Assembly: GCA_902557575.1 (NCBI GenBank)
Contig: CACEAR010000001.1
Span: 62,001 to 126,000 of the forward strand
Length of the DNA stretch: 64,000 nt
Reading direction: 5' to 3'
From: an uncultured SAR86 cluster bacterium
GTDB taxonomy: Bacteria; Pseudomonadota; Gammaproteobacteria; Magnimaribacterales; D2472
The notes below the pieces were generated by a model, which ran no database searches, was not told the DNA's origin, and saw nothing but the letters and a program-made list of their open reading frames with translations. The position numbers and the translations under genes are program-made. Positions 39,117 to 48,075 of this stretch are shown piece by piece; the first letter of the stretch is position 1; every line of letters starts with the position of its first letter.

Positions 39117-39925
39117 TCTTCTAAAGACCTATATTTTCCTTTTTCCAGAACAACTCTTTCGTCCTCAATAAGTTTTATCAGATGTGCTTCAAGGCTCCAT
39201 TTTGCAATAGGAAGTAGTTTTGGATTGACATCGTTATAAACTGAAATTAACAGACGATTAATTCCAGTAGCTCCAAGCTTAGAAAGCTTCTTGAAAACTT
39301 TTTCTTCTCTATTTAGCCTGTGTTGAATAGTCCACTCAATAATTTCGTAAGGATTATCAATGTAATTACCATGACCAGGTGCTATTGAATCAAAAGAAAA
39401 ATCATTAAGCTTTTTTAGCGAAGAAATGTATTCGTTCATATTGCCGTCTTTTGGAGCAATAACAACTGTAGATCCATCCATAATATGATCACCACTCAAT
39501 AAGCATTTGATTTCATCAATCAAAAAACAATAATGGTTAGAGGCATGACCAGGTGTATGGATTGGCTTAATCGTATATTCTTCAGTTTCAATATGCTCAT
39601 CTTCTGACAATATAAAATCTGGCTTGAAAGACTCGTCTTGAATTGAGAAATCATTTTCAACCAATTTTCCATAGCAAGGAATAGATAGGCGTTCAGCAAG
39701 AGGTTTAGCCCCTGGTGAGTGATCCATATGAGTATGAGTTACAAGAATCCTTTTAATGTTGTTATCTGCCTTCTCAACAAGCTTATCTAAATGCTTTGGT
39801 ATGTTTGGGCCAGGATCTACTAAGGTTATATCCTTTTTGCCAATGAGGTAGGAGTTTGTCCCTGCGCCAGTAAAAATACCCCCATTTGGTGAAGTTATTT
39901 TCTTTAATAAATTATCTCTTTCCAT
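39113..39925 (-). CDS. MBL-fold hydrolase (LACTB2-like)
   Basis: 270 residues. GTNSYLIGKKDITLVDPGP, the HxHxDH motif in VTHTHMDHSPGAKPL (~61), the third-metal-ligand His in IHTPGHASNHYCF, and LSGDHIMDGSTVVI, followed by the LACTB2-like C-terminal winged helix (REEKVFKKL to EAHLIKL). No signal peptide. The family includes glyoxalase II-like hydrolases and the LACTB2 endoribonuclease. It is 2 bp after the NUDIX gene, so one transcript. Confidence 0.85.
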   Translation of the reverse strand: MERDNLLKKITSPNGGIFTGAGTNSYLIGKKDITLVDPGPNIPKHLDKLVEKADNNIKRILVTHTHMDHSPGAKPLAERLSIPCYGKLVENDFSIQDESFKPDFILSEDEHIETEEYTIKPIHTPGHASNHYCFLIDEIKCLLSGDHIMDGSTVVIAPKDGNMNEYISSLKKLNDFSFDSIAPGHGNYIDNPYEIIEWTIQHRLNREEKVFKKLSKLGATGINRLLISVYNDVNPKLLPIAKWSLEAHLIKLIEDERVVLEKGKYRSLED

Positions 39926-39927
39926 CG

Positions 39928-40713
39928 CTAAAAATCTTCATACCCCTCATCATCTGGCAATCGACCTTCCCACTTGCCATCAACTTTTTTAAATTTAGGC
40001 AGAATAGATTTGATCTCTGAAGACCCCTTGCTTTTATAAAAAGATATTAATTCATTTGTAGAATTAAAATCAAAGGTTTGCTCTAAATTCTTTGAAGTTG
40101 GCAAAATCATCTTTATCTCACCATTCCAGGCTTTTTTAATTGCTTCCTTTGGAGAAATCCATAAACTATTTGTAAGCTCATTCCCATCATGAAGGGTTGG
40201 TTGATCTTTTGGCATTTCTGCAGCAAAGAATCTTGTATCAAATCTCTTTGTTTCAATATCTGGAGTAATCCAATGAGAGAAAGGAACAATATTAGTTGTT
40301 TCAAAAAAAAGGTCTTCTCTTTCACAAATCTCCAAAAAAGAAATCTTGTTAGAGATTAATCTTTCTCTATAGTCAACAAACCTATCCTTATCCTTGTTGT
40401 TTAAATCAATTTTTGATCCATCTTTTTTTCTTGCCAAAAGCACTCCAACTTCTTCAAAGCATTCTCTAATGCAAGCAACCCAAAAAGATGCACCACCATC
40501 TTCTATATCAAGTAATTTCGAACAATCTGCATCATTTAAATCAGAGTAGAAGCTAAGCTTGTCTGAAAAATTATCTTCGGAATCCACTTTGCCTCCTGGA
40601 AATACATACAAGTCTCCAAATGCCGTATTGCTTGAACGCTCTACAAGTAAAACCTCCATTACATTATTGTTTTGTCTCAACAATAGAACTGTTGCTGCTG
40701 GAATTAAACTCAT
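39928..40713 (-). CDS. NUDIX hydrolase (NUDT19/CoA-type)
   Basis: 261 residues. The N-terminal ATVLLLRQNNNVMEVLLVERSS and VFPGGKVDSED, then a long insertion before the REC-FEEVGVLL part of the Nudix box. The split box with a long insertion is as in peroxisomal NUDT7/NUDT19 CoA-hydrolases. It may therefore hydrolyse acyl-CoA or CoA derivatives (inference). Co-transcribed with the MBL-hydrolase gene and divergent from the alpha/beta hydrolase at 40755. Confidence 0.8.
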   Translation of the reverse strand: MSLIPAATVLLLRQNNNVMEVLLVERSSNTAFGDLYVFPGGKVDSEDNFSDKLSFYSDLNDADCSKLLDIEDGGASFWVACIRECFEEVGVLLARKKDGSKIDLNNKDKDRFVDYRERLISNKISFLEICEREDLFFETTNIVPFSHWITPDIETKRFDTRFFAAEMPKDQPTLHDGNELTNSLWISPKEAIKKAWNGEIKMILPTSKNLEQTFDFNSTNELISFYKSKGSSEIKSILPKFKKVDGKWEGRLPDDEGYEDF

Positions 40714-40754
40714 TATTTAAGAAAACTTTTTGTTTCTAGATTAGAATAGCCTCA

Positions 40755-41645
40755 ATGAACATTACTGACAATCTTAAAGAAGATATATCGAATGCCCCTG
40801 AGTGGTTTCAAAATGCAATTGTTTCAAAATCAGAAGTAAAAGTATTGGAAGCAGAGCTTGGCAATGTAAGTTATAAATGTTGGGGCAAGGGTACAAATGA
40901 TAAAACTATTGTTTTAATCCATGGAACTGGTGCTTCTAAGAATTGGTGGGATCCAATAGCCCCATTTATTTCAGATGAATATAGAGTTATTGCGCCAGAC
41001 TTACCAGGAATGGGAGACTCAGATCACAGAGATGAGTATAGCTACGAAGTTTTTGGTGAAAGTATTCTATCGATTTTAGAACAAGAAAATATTACAAATA
41101 ATGTTTTTCTTGTTGGGCACTCTCTTGGGGGTCATATAGCTGGTTTCGTGGCTACTGAGAAGCCATCAAAAATTTCTGGGATCATTATGATTGATACGCC
41201 TGTTAGACCTCCAGACTATGAGTATGATAAGCATGTTGGCTCTGGTCCACTTAGGTTGATCAAATACTATCCAGATAAGAAAACAATACTTGGAAGGTTT
41301 AGACTCATGCCTAAACAAGAGTGTGAAAATGATTGGTATTTAAGATATGTTGCTGAGTATTCAGTGAAACAGACTGAAGAAGGTTGGAGATGGAAATTTG
41401 ATGACAGTCTTTTCTATAAATTAGGAAGGCCCAAAGGATATGAATATATTTTTAAATGCCCTTCTCTCTTTATAGCTGGAGGAAAAAGCTTGCTCATGGG
41501 TTCAAAAATTTTGGAGTATATGCAATCAACATTTAAAGAAAATATGGAATTCGTTTCAATTGACAATGCAGCCCATCACGTTCCTATAGATGCTCCAAAA
41601 GAGGTTATTAAAATAATAAAAGAAACTATAAGTAAATGGCTCTAA
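40755..41645 (+). CDS. Alpha/beta hydrolase
   Basis: 296 residues. Oxyanion segment LIHGTGASKNWWDPIAP, nucleophile elbow GHSLGGHIAGF near 126-136, and the catalytic His in NAAHHVPIDAPKEV near 278. It is close to epoxide hydrolase/haloalkane dehalogenase-type esterases but the substrate is unknown. The 3' end overlaps the start of the membrane propeller protein by 10 bp. Confidence 0.85.
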   Translation: MNITDNLKEDISNAPEWFQNAIVSKSEVKVLEAELGNVSYKCWGKGTNDKTIVLIHGTGASKNWWDPIAPFISDEYRVIAPDLPGMGDSDHRDEYSYEVFGESILSILEQENITNNVFLVGHSLGGHIAGFVATEKPSKISGIIMIDTPVRPPDYEYDKHVGSGPLRLIKYYPDKKTILGRFRLMPKQECENDWYLRYVAEYSVKQTEEGWRWKFDDSLFYKLGRPKGYEYIFKCPSLFIAGGKSLLMGSKILEYMQSTFKENMEFVSIDNAAHHVPIDAPKEVIKIIKETISKWL

Positions 41646-43033
41646 ATTATTTCTTTACAATACTTTTTTTAGCTTTAGGTCTATCAGCGCTGCTTTTTGG
41701 TAGAGCTATGTTTAGCTTCTTTTTAAAGATAGCTAATGATGATGAGCTTTCTAAAAGAGTTGGTCTTGCAATAGGCATTCCAGGCTTAGCATTACTAATT
41801 TTTATTCTTAATATCGAAAATTGGTATTTCAGGGTGTGGAGTATAGTTTCCTTTTTATTTGGATTAGGTTTCTTCCTGAGAGGATTATTTTTCATATTTT
41901 TTAGAAAGTTTTTAGTAAGCACTCTCGAAAAGATGATATCTATGGGAAAAGCAGTCAGTGTTTTTGCTTTTTTAATTATGCTTTGTCTTTCAGTGCTTAC
42001 AGTAAGTAGAGATTACGTTGGGCCAATAGAAGACATTTCAGATTGCTCAAATGGAACAAAGTTAGAAGTCTACTGTGTGCTCTCAAATCCTGAAGATATT
42101 TTAAAAACGCCGGATGAGAAATACTTTATTGTTAGTGAGTTTGGTGGAATAAAGCCATATGAGGAGCCTAAAGAAGGAAACCTTGCTCTCTTTAATTTAA
42201 ACACAAAAATGAGGGAGGACTTGGATATTAAATTTGGTTCAAATGTTTGGGGTGACCCGAAGTGTCAAAGAGATGACTTACGTTTTGGTCCGCATGGCAT
42301 TGACCTTAATAAAAGATATGATGGCAGTTACCAGCTTGCTGTAGTTAATCACTACCCACAGGAGTCGGTAGAGTTCTTTGAGTTAGCTTTTGAAGAAAAC
42401 TGGTCTTTGATTTGGAGGGGGTGTGTTTCTATTCCTGAAAAATATTATATAAATGATATTACGGTTGAAAGTAGTGGTTCATTCTTCACTACGCATATGT
42501 ATCCAAGAAATATTTCTATGAATGAGTGGCTTAGCGCAGCTATTTTTAAATACTCTACAGGTGTGGTTTTATTTTGGAACAAATTTAAGTTTGAAGAACT
42601 TTCTTTTACAAATGCTGGTCAACCTAATGGAATAGCTAAAAAGGATAATATTCTTTATGTTGCAAATAATTTAAGTGACACTGTAAAAGCATATGATCTG
42701 ATCAAAAAAGAGGAAGTTTTTAGTTATAGTATCAACAGCCCTGATAATTTGGTTATTGATGATAATTCAATTTGGGTAACAAGCTTGGATCATGAAACCC
42801 TTGACGTTACAGCTAAATGTCCAGGATATACTTTAAAAGGTATCGAAGAAGATCATATGGTCTGCTCACTACCATTTAAGGTTATTGAACTTAGCGCCAA
42901 AGACCTTACCCCAATAAATATTTTTACTTTTAGCAAAAATAAGGCGGCATTTCCTACAGTTGCTCTGCCTGATGGAGACTCTGTTTGGGTCGGCTCATTC
43001 TCACTTGATAGATTAGTTAGTTTCAAAAATTAA
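41636..43033 (+). CDS. Membrane-anchored beta-propeller (SMP-30/arylesterase-like)
   Basis: 465 residues. The first ~125 residues hold about four membrane spans; the rest is soluble and propeller-like. Segments resembling SMP-30/paraoxonase-type lactonases are CVLSNPEDILKTPDEKYFIVSE, LRFGPHGIDLNK, YINDITVESSGSFFTTH, NAGQPNGIAKKDNILYVANN and DNLVIDDNSIWVTSLDH. The spaced Asn/Asp/His residues could bind a catalytic Ca2+. Fusion to a four-span membrane region is unusual. It sits between an alpha/beta hydrolase and the nnrD-tsaE-amiC cell-wall/tRNA operon. Confidence 0.6.
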   Translation: MALNYFFTILFLALGLSALLFGRAMFSFFLKIANDDELSKRVGLAIGIPGLALLIFILNIENWYFRVWSIVSFLFGLGFFLRGLFFIFFRKFLVSTLEKMISMGKAVSVFAFLIMLCLSVLTVSRDYVGPIEDISDCSNGTKLEVYCVLSNPEDILKTPDEKYFIVSEFGGIKPYEEPKEGNLALFNLNTKMREDLDIKFGSNVWGDPKCQRDDLRFGPHGIDLNKRYDGSYQLAVVNHYPQESVEFFELAFEENWSLIWRGCVSIPEKYYINDITVESSGSFFTTHMYPRNISMNEWLSAAIFKYSTGVVLFWNKFKFEELSFTNAGQPNGIAKKDNILYVANNLSDTVKAYDLIKKEEVFSYSINSPDNLVIDDNSIWVTSLDHETLDVTAKCPGYTLKGIEEDHMVCSLPFKVIELSAKDLTPINIFTFSKNKAAFPTVALPDGDSVWVGSFSLDRLVSFKN

Positions 43034-43035
43034 TT

Positions 43036-43857
43036 ATGCGAGATTTTTGTCTGGACAATTTAGATGTCTCTCTAGATCAAGGTATTTTAGATACTCATAA
43101 AGGAAGCTTTGGTCATCTTTTGATAGCCAGTGGTGATACTGGTTATGGTGGTGCAGGCATAATTGCATCTGAATCTGCCATCATGTCAGGTTGTGGTCTT
43201 GTAACTTTAATTACAAAAAAAGAGCATATTCAATCTTCTTTATCAAGAAATCCTGAGGTCATAGCTATAGGTGTTGATGGTCGTCAAGATGCAGAAACCT
43301 TTTTAAAGGATCAAAAAACCCTCTTAATTGGTCCAGGCTTAAGGGAGTCAGTATGGTCTCAACAGCTTTGTGAGCTTTTTCTTACTAGCGCTGAAAGAAA
43401 TGAAGATATTAATATTGTTATTGATGCTGGTGGGCTCTATTACATGAAAGAGTTTGGCTGTCCTTCAAATGCAATTATTACTCCACATCCTGGAGAGGCT
43501 GCTATGTTGCTCGATTGTTCAGTTGAGGAGTTACAAAAAAATAGATTAGAAGCTGCTAAAGAGCTTTTTAAAAGATATAACTGTTTGATTATTTTAAAAG
43601 GTTATCAAACTATAGTATTTGATGGAGAAGCATATCAATGCTCTGATGGAGGTCCTGCCCTTTCAACTGCGGGAACAGGAGATGTTCTTGCTGGCCTAAT
43701 TGGATCTTTTTTGGCACAAGGCCTAAGCAAGATAGATGCAGCTAAATTCTCCGTTGCTATTCATGGTGCAGCAGGAGATAAATTTTCTAAAAACAAAGGG
43801 GTAAGAGGATTGACTGCAACTAAACTGATTAAAATTATAAATGAGGAAATGTTATGA
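43036..43857 (+). CDS. nnrD: ADP-dependent NAD(P)H-hydrate dehydratase
   Basis: 273 residues of the ribokinase-like NnrD/YjeF C-terminal domain: HKGSFGHLLIASGDTGYGGAGIIASESA, LIGPGL, NAIITPHPGEAAMLL, LKGYQTIVFDG and TAGTGDVLAGLIGSFLAQGL. It repairs hydrated NADH and NADPH. In E. coli this domain is fused after the NnrE epimerase in YjeF; here only the dehydratase is present. ATGA-type overlap with tsaE. Confidence 0.93.
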   Translation: MRDFCLDNLDVSLDQGILDTHKGSFGHLLIASGDTGYGGAGIIASESAIMSGCGLVTLITKKEHIQSSLSRNPEVIAIGVDGRQDAETFLKDQKTLLIGPGLRESVWSQQLCELFLTSAERNEDINIVIDAGGLYYMKEFGCPSNAIITPHPGEAAMLLDCSVEELQKNRLEAAKELFKRYNCLIILKGYQTIVFDGEAYQCSDGGPALSTAGTGDVLAGLIGSFLAQGLSKIDAAKFSVAIHGAAGDKFSKNKGVRGLTATKLIKIINEEML

Positions 43858-44288
43858 AAATCTTTTTGAAAGATCCAGATGCAACTACTCATTTTGGGAT
43901 CGAGATCTCAAAACTTATTTCAGACTCAAAAAATAAAGTTATTGAACTACATTTAGTAGGAGAGCTTGGAGCTGGTAAAACATTTCTTACTAAATCAATT
44001 TTAAACTCCCTAGGCTGGCATGGAATCGTAAAAAGCCCAACTTATACCTTATGTGATGAATATGAGACTGAGGACATTTTGTTTTTACATGTTGATTTAT
44101 ATAGGCTCGCTGATGTCTCTGAGATACAAATTTTAGATCTCGATAGGCCATCGGAAAAAGTTAAAGTTATCATCATTGAATGGCCAGAAATCATTGGTGA
44201 CTCAAGAACCTTTGATTTAAAAGTTAGCTTGAGCTATAAAGATAAAGGAAGAGAAGCTTTACTAGAAAATAAATTAATAAATAGATGA
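43854..44288 (+). CDS. tsaE: tRNA t6A biosynthesis ATPase TsaE
   Basis: 144 residues. Walker A LVGELGAGKTFLTKSIL near 37, KSPTYTLCDEYE, FLHVDLYRL, and VIIIEWPE (Walker B-like). TsaE works with TsaB, TsaD and TsaC in adding threonylcarbamoyl to A37 of ANN-decoding tRNAs. nnrD-tsaE-amiC is the same order as yjeF-tsaE-amiB in E. coli. Confidence 0.95.
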   Translation: MKIFLKDPDATTHFGIEISKLISDSKNKVIELHLVGELGAGKTFLTKSILNSLGWHGIVKSPTYTLCDEYETEDILFLHVDLYRLADVSEIQILDLDRPSEKVKVIIIEWPEIIGDSRTFDLKVSLSYKDKGREALLENKLINR

Positions 44289-45529
44289 AAAGAAGCTTAA
44301 TTGCAGTCTTAATTTTTTCATTCCATCAGGTAGTTTTTTCTAATCAATTAGACTTTGTGGGAGTTGGTGAAAAAAATAAATCTTATAATCTAGAATTTTC
44401 ATTGGAAAAAACTGCTCTAATAGTTGCTCAATCTTCTAACTCTCCTTTTAGCATTTCTTTAGAGTTCAAGGAAACTTCAATGAAAGAAGATTTTGATCTA
44501 AAGCAAAACTACCCAATTAAAAATATTAAGTCCTTTTCATCAGAAAATAATTCAATAATTGAAATATTTTTCTATGAGCCTGTCTCATGGCAAAAGCCGC
44601 AACAAATTAAAACAGAAAATGGCATTAAAGTCTTATTATCCCTAGATCACAATAAAGAGATTAAGAAGATGACTAGAGAGGTAATTGTTATGATTGATGC
44701 TGGTCATGGCGGAAGAGATCCTGGAGCAATTGCAAAATCTCACAATGTGATAGAGAAAGATATAACCCTATTAATTGCCAATGAATTATTTAGAACACTT
44801 GAGGATACTGATGGATATAAGCCAGTTCTGATAAGAGAAGATGATTCATTTATTTATTTAGATCAAAGGTATCAAAAAGCGAGGCAAAATAGTGGAGATA
44901 TTTTTGTTTCAATCCATGCAGATGCTTTTAGTCTTCCTTCTGTTAAAGGCGCTGCTGTATATATTTGGTCTGACGAAGCTTCAAGTAATTCAGCAAAAAG
45001 TCTCTCTTCTAAGAAAGTAAGCTCTGTTCGAGTTGATGAGTTTGATTTTGATGAAGATTTAGCAAGATCAAAATATCCTAAGATATATGAAAAGAAAAAG
45101 GATAAAAGTATTCAACTTGGCAAAAAAATATTAGATCAGCTCAAACGAGATCCCTATACACATCTTCATAAAAAAAGAGTTGAATACGCAGACTTCAGGG
45201 TTCTAAAGTCTTTAGATGTACCCTCAGTTCTAATTGAGTCTGGCTTCATATCTAATTCGGAAGATGCCGAAAGGCTTAAAGGAAAGCCTGGAAGAAGAAT
45301 GATTGCCAGATCGCTTTTTCTGGGTATAAATAATTATTTTAAGGAAAATCTTGAAGACGATTTTTTTATTTATGATGCTGAGGGGTACTTAACCTATACA
45401 GTCCAAAGAGGTGATGTTTTGTCAGAAATTGCCATTCGTTTTGGAGTGCCTGTTATGGACATAATAAATACTAATTTGATAAGAGATGAAGCTATCTTTC
45501 CTGGGCAACGAATTAAGATTAAGATTTAA
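44285..45529 (+). CDS. amiC: N-acetylmuramoyl-L-alanine amidase with C-terminal LysM
   Basis: 414 residues. Signal peptide (~1-19, cleaved after FS), an AMIN-like beta-sandwich region (~25-125), and the Amidase_3 zinc domain starting at MIDAGHGGRDPGAIAKSHNVIEKD and ending in VPSVLIESGFISN. The C-terminal LysM is YTVQRGDVLSEIAIRFGVP (~370-413). It splits septal peptidoglycan during division. Overlaps tsaE by 4 bp. The LysM domain instead of only AMIN points to an AmiB-like enzyme of marine gammaproteobacteria. Confidence 0.93.
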   Translation: MKRSLIAVLIFSFHQVVFSNQLDFVGVGEKNKSYNLEFSLEKTALIVAQSSNSPFSISLEFKETSMKEDFDLKQNYPIKNIKSFSSENNSIIEIFFYEPVSWQKPQQIKTENGIKVLLSLDHNKEIKKMTREVIVMIDAGHGGRDPGAIAKSHNVIEKDITLLIANELFRTLEDTDGYKPVLIREDDSFIYLDQRYQKARQNSGDIFVSIHADAFSLPSVKGAAVYIWSDEASSNSAKSLSSKKVSSVRVDEFDFDEDLARSKYPKIYEKKKDKSIQLGKKILDQLKRDPYTHLHKKRVEYADFRVLKSLDVPSVLIESGFISNSEDAERLKGKPGRRMIARSLFLGINNYFKENLEDDFFIYDAEGYLTYTVQRGDVLSEIAIRFGVPVMDIINTNLIRDEAIFPGQRIKIKI

Positions 45530-45530
45530 C

Positions 45531-47498
45531 CTATTGATAATCGATTGGATTAAAATCCACTGACCATCTCACCTTGAGTCTTTTTTGTTTTTCTATGTAT
45601 CCTTCGACTAGATTTTTAGTATTTTTATGAAGTGTTGGCAATGTTTTTGCTTTAAGCAAGAGAGAGTGTCTAAAATTGCCTCTTACTTTTGAGATAATAT
45701 CTGGAAGCGGTCCAATACATTCACAATTTGTTTCTTTTTCTAAATACTTACGAGCCTTATTTAAGAAATTAACATTACTGGTTTTTTTTGGTGATGATGC
45801 TCGCAAGATTGCAACAGATGAAAATGGCGGAAGGTTTGCTGCTTCATATTCTTTAAGCAAATGTTTAGAAAACTCTAAGTAGTCTCCGCTACTTAAGATA
45901 TTTAAATATTCATTATCTAAAAGATTAGATTGGACTATTATTTTAGACTTTCCTGATCTGCCAACCCTTCCGGTGACTTGAATTAAAAGTTGTGAGAGTT
46001 TCTCAACTGCATTTACTTCATGGCTTACTAGGCCTAAATCTGCATCTATAACAATTCCTAGCTCTACGTCAGAAAAATCATGACCTTTAGCAATCATTTG
46101 GGTACCAATTAAGAAAGCTTTTTTTGTATCGCTAATTTCTGATAATAATCTTTCTAGAGAACCTTTTTTTCTTGTTGAGTCTAGATCAAGCCTTACCATT
46201 GGTACTCTTGGAAACTCTTCATTCAAAAAGGATTCTATTTTTTGAGTTCCTACACCCTCTGAAGTAAGTTTGGTGCTCTCACATTCCGGACAGCTATGCG
46301 GTACTCCAAAGGATGTATCACATCTGTGACATCTTAGTCTGGCACTATTTTTATGATATACAAGACGTGAGTTACATGAATTACACATAGCGGTCCAATT
46401 ACAATCTGTGCACTTGAATACAGGTGAGTACCCTCTTCTATTTATAAATATCAATACCTTCTTATCTTTTGAAATTGTTTTATCAATTAAAGATAGTAAG
46501 TTGGTATCTATTCCTGCTTTTCTATCTAAAAAGTGAGAATTTAATATTGAGAACTTAGGAGGGTTTTTGTCATTGACTCTTTTTGGCATAGAGATAAATT
46601 TATATTTACCTTTATCGACTAAATGCAGCATCTTCAGCGAGGGAGTAGCTGATGCAAGAATAATCGGGATTTTTCTATCCTGCGCCATTTTAATAGCAAC
46701 ATCTTTAGCAGAAAACTTTAAGCCCTCCTGCTGCTTAAAAGATGCATCATGTTCCTCATCAATAATTATCAAAGAAAGTTTTTGGAGTGGGACAAAAAGC
46801 GAGGATCGTGTTCCTATTAAAACTCTTAGTTCTCCAGACTTAGACTTTTTCCATGTTTCAAATCTCTCTTTAGAGGTTTTCTTTGAATGATATGTACCAA
46901 TATTTTCTCCAAACCTTTTTTTAAATCTCTGCTCTAATTGAGGCGTCAGACTTATCTCAGGAATTAATAATAAGCATGACCCGCCTTTCTTTAGTGCCTC
47001 TTCTACTAGTCTCATATAAACTTCAGTTTTTCCAGAGCTTGTGACCCCATGGAATACGCACGGATCAAAACTATCTAATTTACTTAAAAATTTAAATGCT
47101 CTCTGTTGGTAAGAAGTAAGAGGAAATCTTTTGTCATCATCATTTACTTTATACTCATTGAATTTAGTTTCAGGACCCTCGTAATAAAAATCTTTTCTTA
47201 ACTTTGGAGGTAAAAAATTAGAAAAAACTTCACCTCGTGAATGAATATAAAAATCTGAGACCCAATTAAGGGTTTTTAACGCCAAACTATCAAAAACTGG
47301 TTTTTCGTCTAACAATTCTTCAATTTTTGTAGTTTTGAAAGCCGGTTTCGATGTTTGTTTGCAGACTACACCAACTACCTTCCTCTTATTGAATGAAACC
47401 TTTACCCTCGATCCAGCCTGAATCTTTTCTTCACTAAAATACGTAAAATCTTTTCTTACAGGAACTGGTATTGAAACTGAATAGTAAAATTTTTCCAT
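45531..47498 (-). CDS. priA: Primosomal protein N' (replication restart helicase PriA)
   Basis: 655 residues. The 3'-DNA-binding N-terminus (~1-95), superfamily 2 helicase core with Walker A HGVTSSGKTEVYMR, the DEEH box (IIIDEEHDASFKQQ), and the zinc site FKCTDCNWTAMCNSC, RCHRCDTSFGVPHSCPEC. It restarts stalled replication forks. About 75 residues shorter than E. coli PriA (732). Convergent with amiC (1 bp between) and divergent from rpmE2. Confidence 0.95.
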   Translation of the reverse strand: MEKFYYSVSIPVPVRKDFTYFSEEKIQAGSRVKVSFNKRKVVGVVCKQTSKPAFKTTKIEELLDEKPVFDSLALKTLNWVSDFYIHSRGEVFSNFLPPKLRKDFYYEGPETKFNEYKVNDDDKRFPLTSYQQRAFKFLSKLDSFDPCVFHGVTSSGKTEVYMRLVEEALKKGGSCLLLIPEISLTPQLEQRFKKRFGENIGTYHSKKTSKERFETWKKSKSGELRVLIGTRSSLFVPLQKLSLIIIDEEHDASFKQQEGLKFSAKDVAIKMAQDRKIPIILASATPSLKMLHLVDKGKYKFISMPKRVNDKNPPKFSILNSHFLDRKAGIDTNLLSLIDKTISKDKKVLIFINRRGYSPVFKCTDCNWTAMCNSCNSRLVYHKNSARLRCHRCDTSFGVPHSCPECESTKLTSEGVGTQKIESFLNEEFPRVPMVRLDLDSTRKKGSLERLLSEISDTKKAFLIGTQMIAKGHDFSDVELGIVIDADLGLVSHEVNAVEKLSQLLIQVTGRVGRSGKSKIIVQSNLLDNEYLNILSSGDYLEFSKHLLKEYEAANLPPFSSVAILRASSPKKTSNVNFLNKARKYLEKETNCECIGPLPDIISKVRGNFRHSLLLKAKTLPTLHKNTKNLVEGYIEKQKRLKVRWSVDFNPIDYQ

Positions 47499-47504
47499 AA
47501 TTTA

Positions 47505-47532
47505 TTGTAAAGATTTCCTTATTTGGTATAGT
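47505..47532 (+). promoter_or_regulatory. Likely sigma70 promoter for rpmE2-rpmB
   Basis: TTGTAA (-35) and TATAGT (-10) separated by 16 bp, just outside the priA start. A transcript from here would carry the mini-ORF at 47558 before rpmE2. Inferred from consensus only. Confidence 0.55.
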
Positions 47533-47557
47533 TCTCAGCCTAAATTAAGATTTTATT

Positions 47558-47590
47558 ATGAAAAAGGGCGTACACCCTAATTTGGTTTAA
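47558..47590 (+). CDS. Leader mini-[13 protein letters not shown] mimicking the L31 N-terminus
   Basis: ATG AAA AAG GGC GTA CAC CCT AAT TTG GTT TAA: 10 codons that copy the first seven residues of the following rpmE2 (MKKGIHP) with silent and Val/Ile changes. The TAA is 2 bp before the rpmE2 ATG, so a ribosome finishing here could re-initiate at rpmE2. It could be a leader peptide, an autoregulatory decoy of the L31 binding site, or the residue of a tandem duplication. Not in the ORF track because of its size. Confidence 0.5.
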   Translation: MKKGVHPNLV

Positions 47591-47592
47591 TT

Positions 47593-47841
47593 ATGAAAAA
47601 AGGCATACATCCTGAATACCGTGAAGTTCTTTTCCACGATATTAGTGTGGATGAGTATTTTTTAATTAGCTCAACCCTAAAAACGGATAAAACTAAAGAA
47701 TGGGAAGATGGAAAGACATATCCATACTATCCTTTGGATGTATCTTCTGCATCGCATCCTTTTTACACAGGTAAACAAAAAATTCTTGACACTGGTGGAA
47801 GAGTCCAGAAATTTGAAAAAAGATTTGGTAAGAAATCATGA
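47593..47841 (+). CDS. rpmE2: Ribosomal protein L31 type B
   Basis: 82 residues: [23 protein letters not shown], then [29 protein letters not shown]. It has no Cys residues, so it is the zinc-free (C-) form that in other bacteria replaces zinc-binding L31 under zinc limitation. No C+ L31 gene is seen in this window. ATGA overlap with rpmB. A mini-ORF copying its N-terminus is 2 bp upstream. Confidence 0.95.
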   Translation: MKKGIHPEYREVLFHDISVDEYFLISSTLKTDKTKEWEDGKTYPYYPLDVSSASHPFYTGKQKILDTGGRVQKFEKRFGKKS

Positions 47842-48074
47842 GCAAAGTTTGTCAAGTAACTGGTAAGTCACCTCAAGCTGGTAATCATGTTTCTCATGCA
47901 AAAAACAGAGTGAAGCGAAAGTTTTTTCCGAACCTTCATAGTCATAAATTTTGGGTGGAATCTGAAAATCGTTTTGTTACTCTCAAAGTGTCTGCAAAAG
48001 GCATGAGAGTTATTGATAAAAAAGGTATCGAAGAAGTCTTAAAAGATATTAGATCTCGCGGTATTAAAGTCTAA
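47838..48074 (+). CDS. rpmB: Ribosomal protein L28
   Basis: 78 residues, the usual length for L28: [37 protein letters not shown], then [23 protein letters not shown]. Large-subunit protein. The L31-L28 pair differs from the usual rpmB-rpmG operon; no rpmG follows here. Convergent with fbpA with 1 bp between the stops. Confidence 0.96.
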   Translation: MSKVCQVTGKSPQAGNHVSHAKNRVKRKFFPNLHSHKFWVESENRFVTLKVSAKGMRVIDKKGIEEVLKDIRSRGIKV

Positions 48075-48075
48075 A

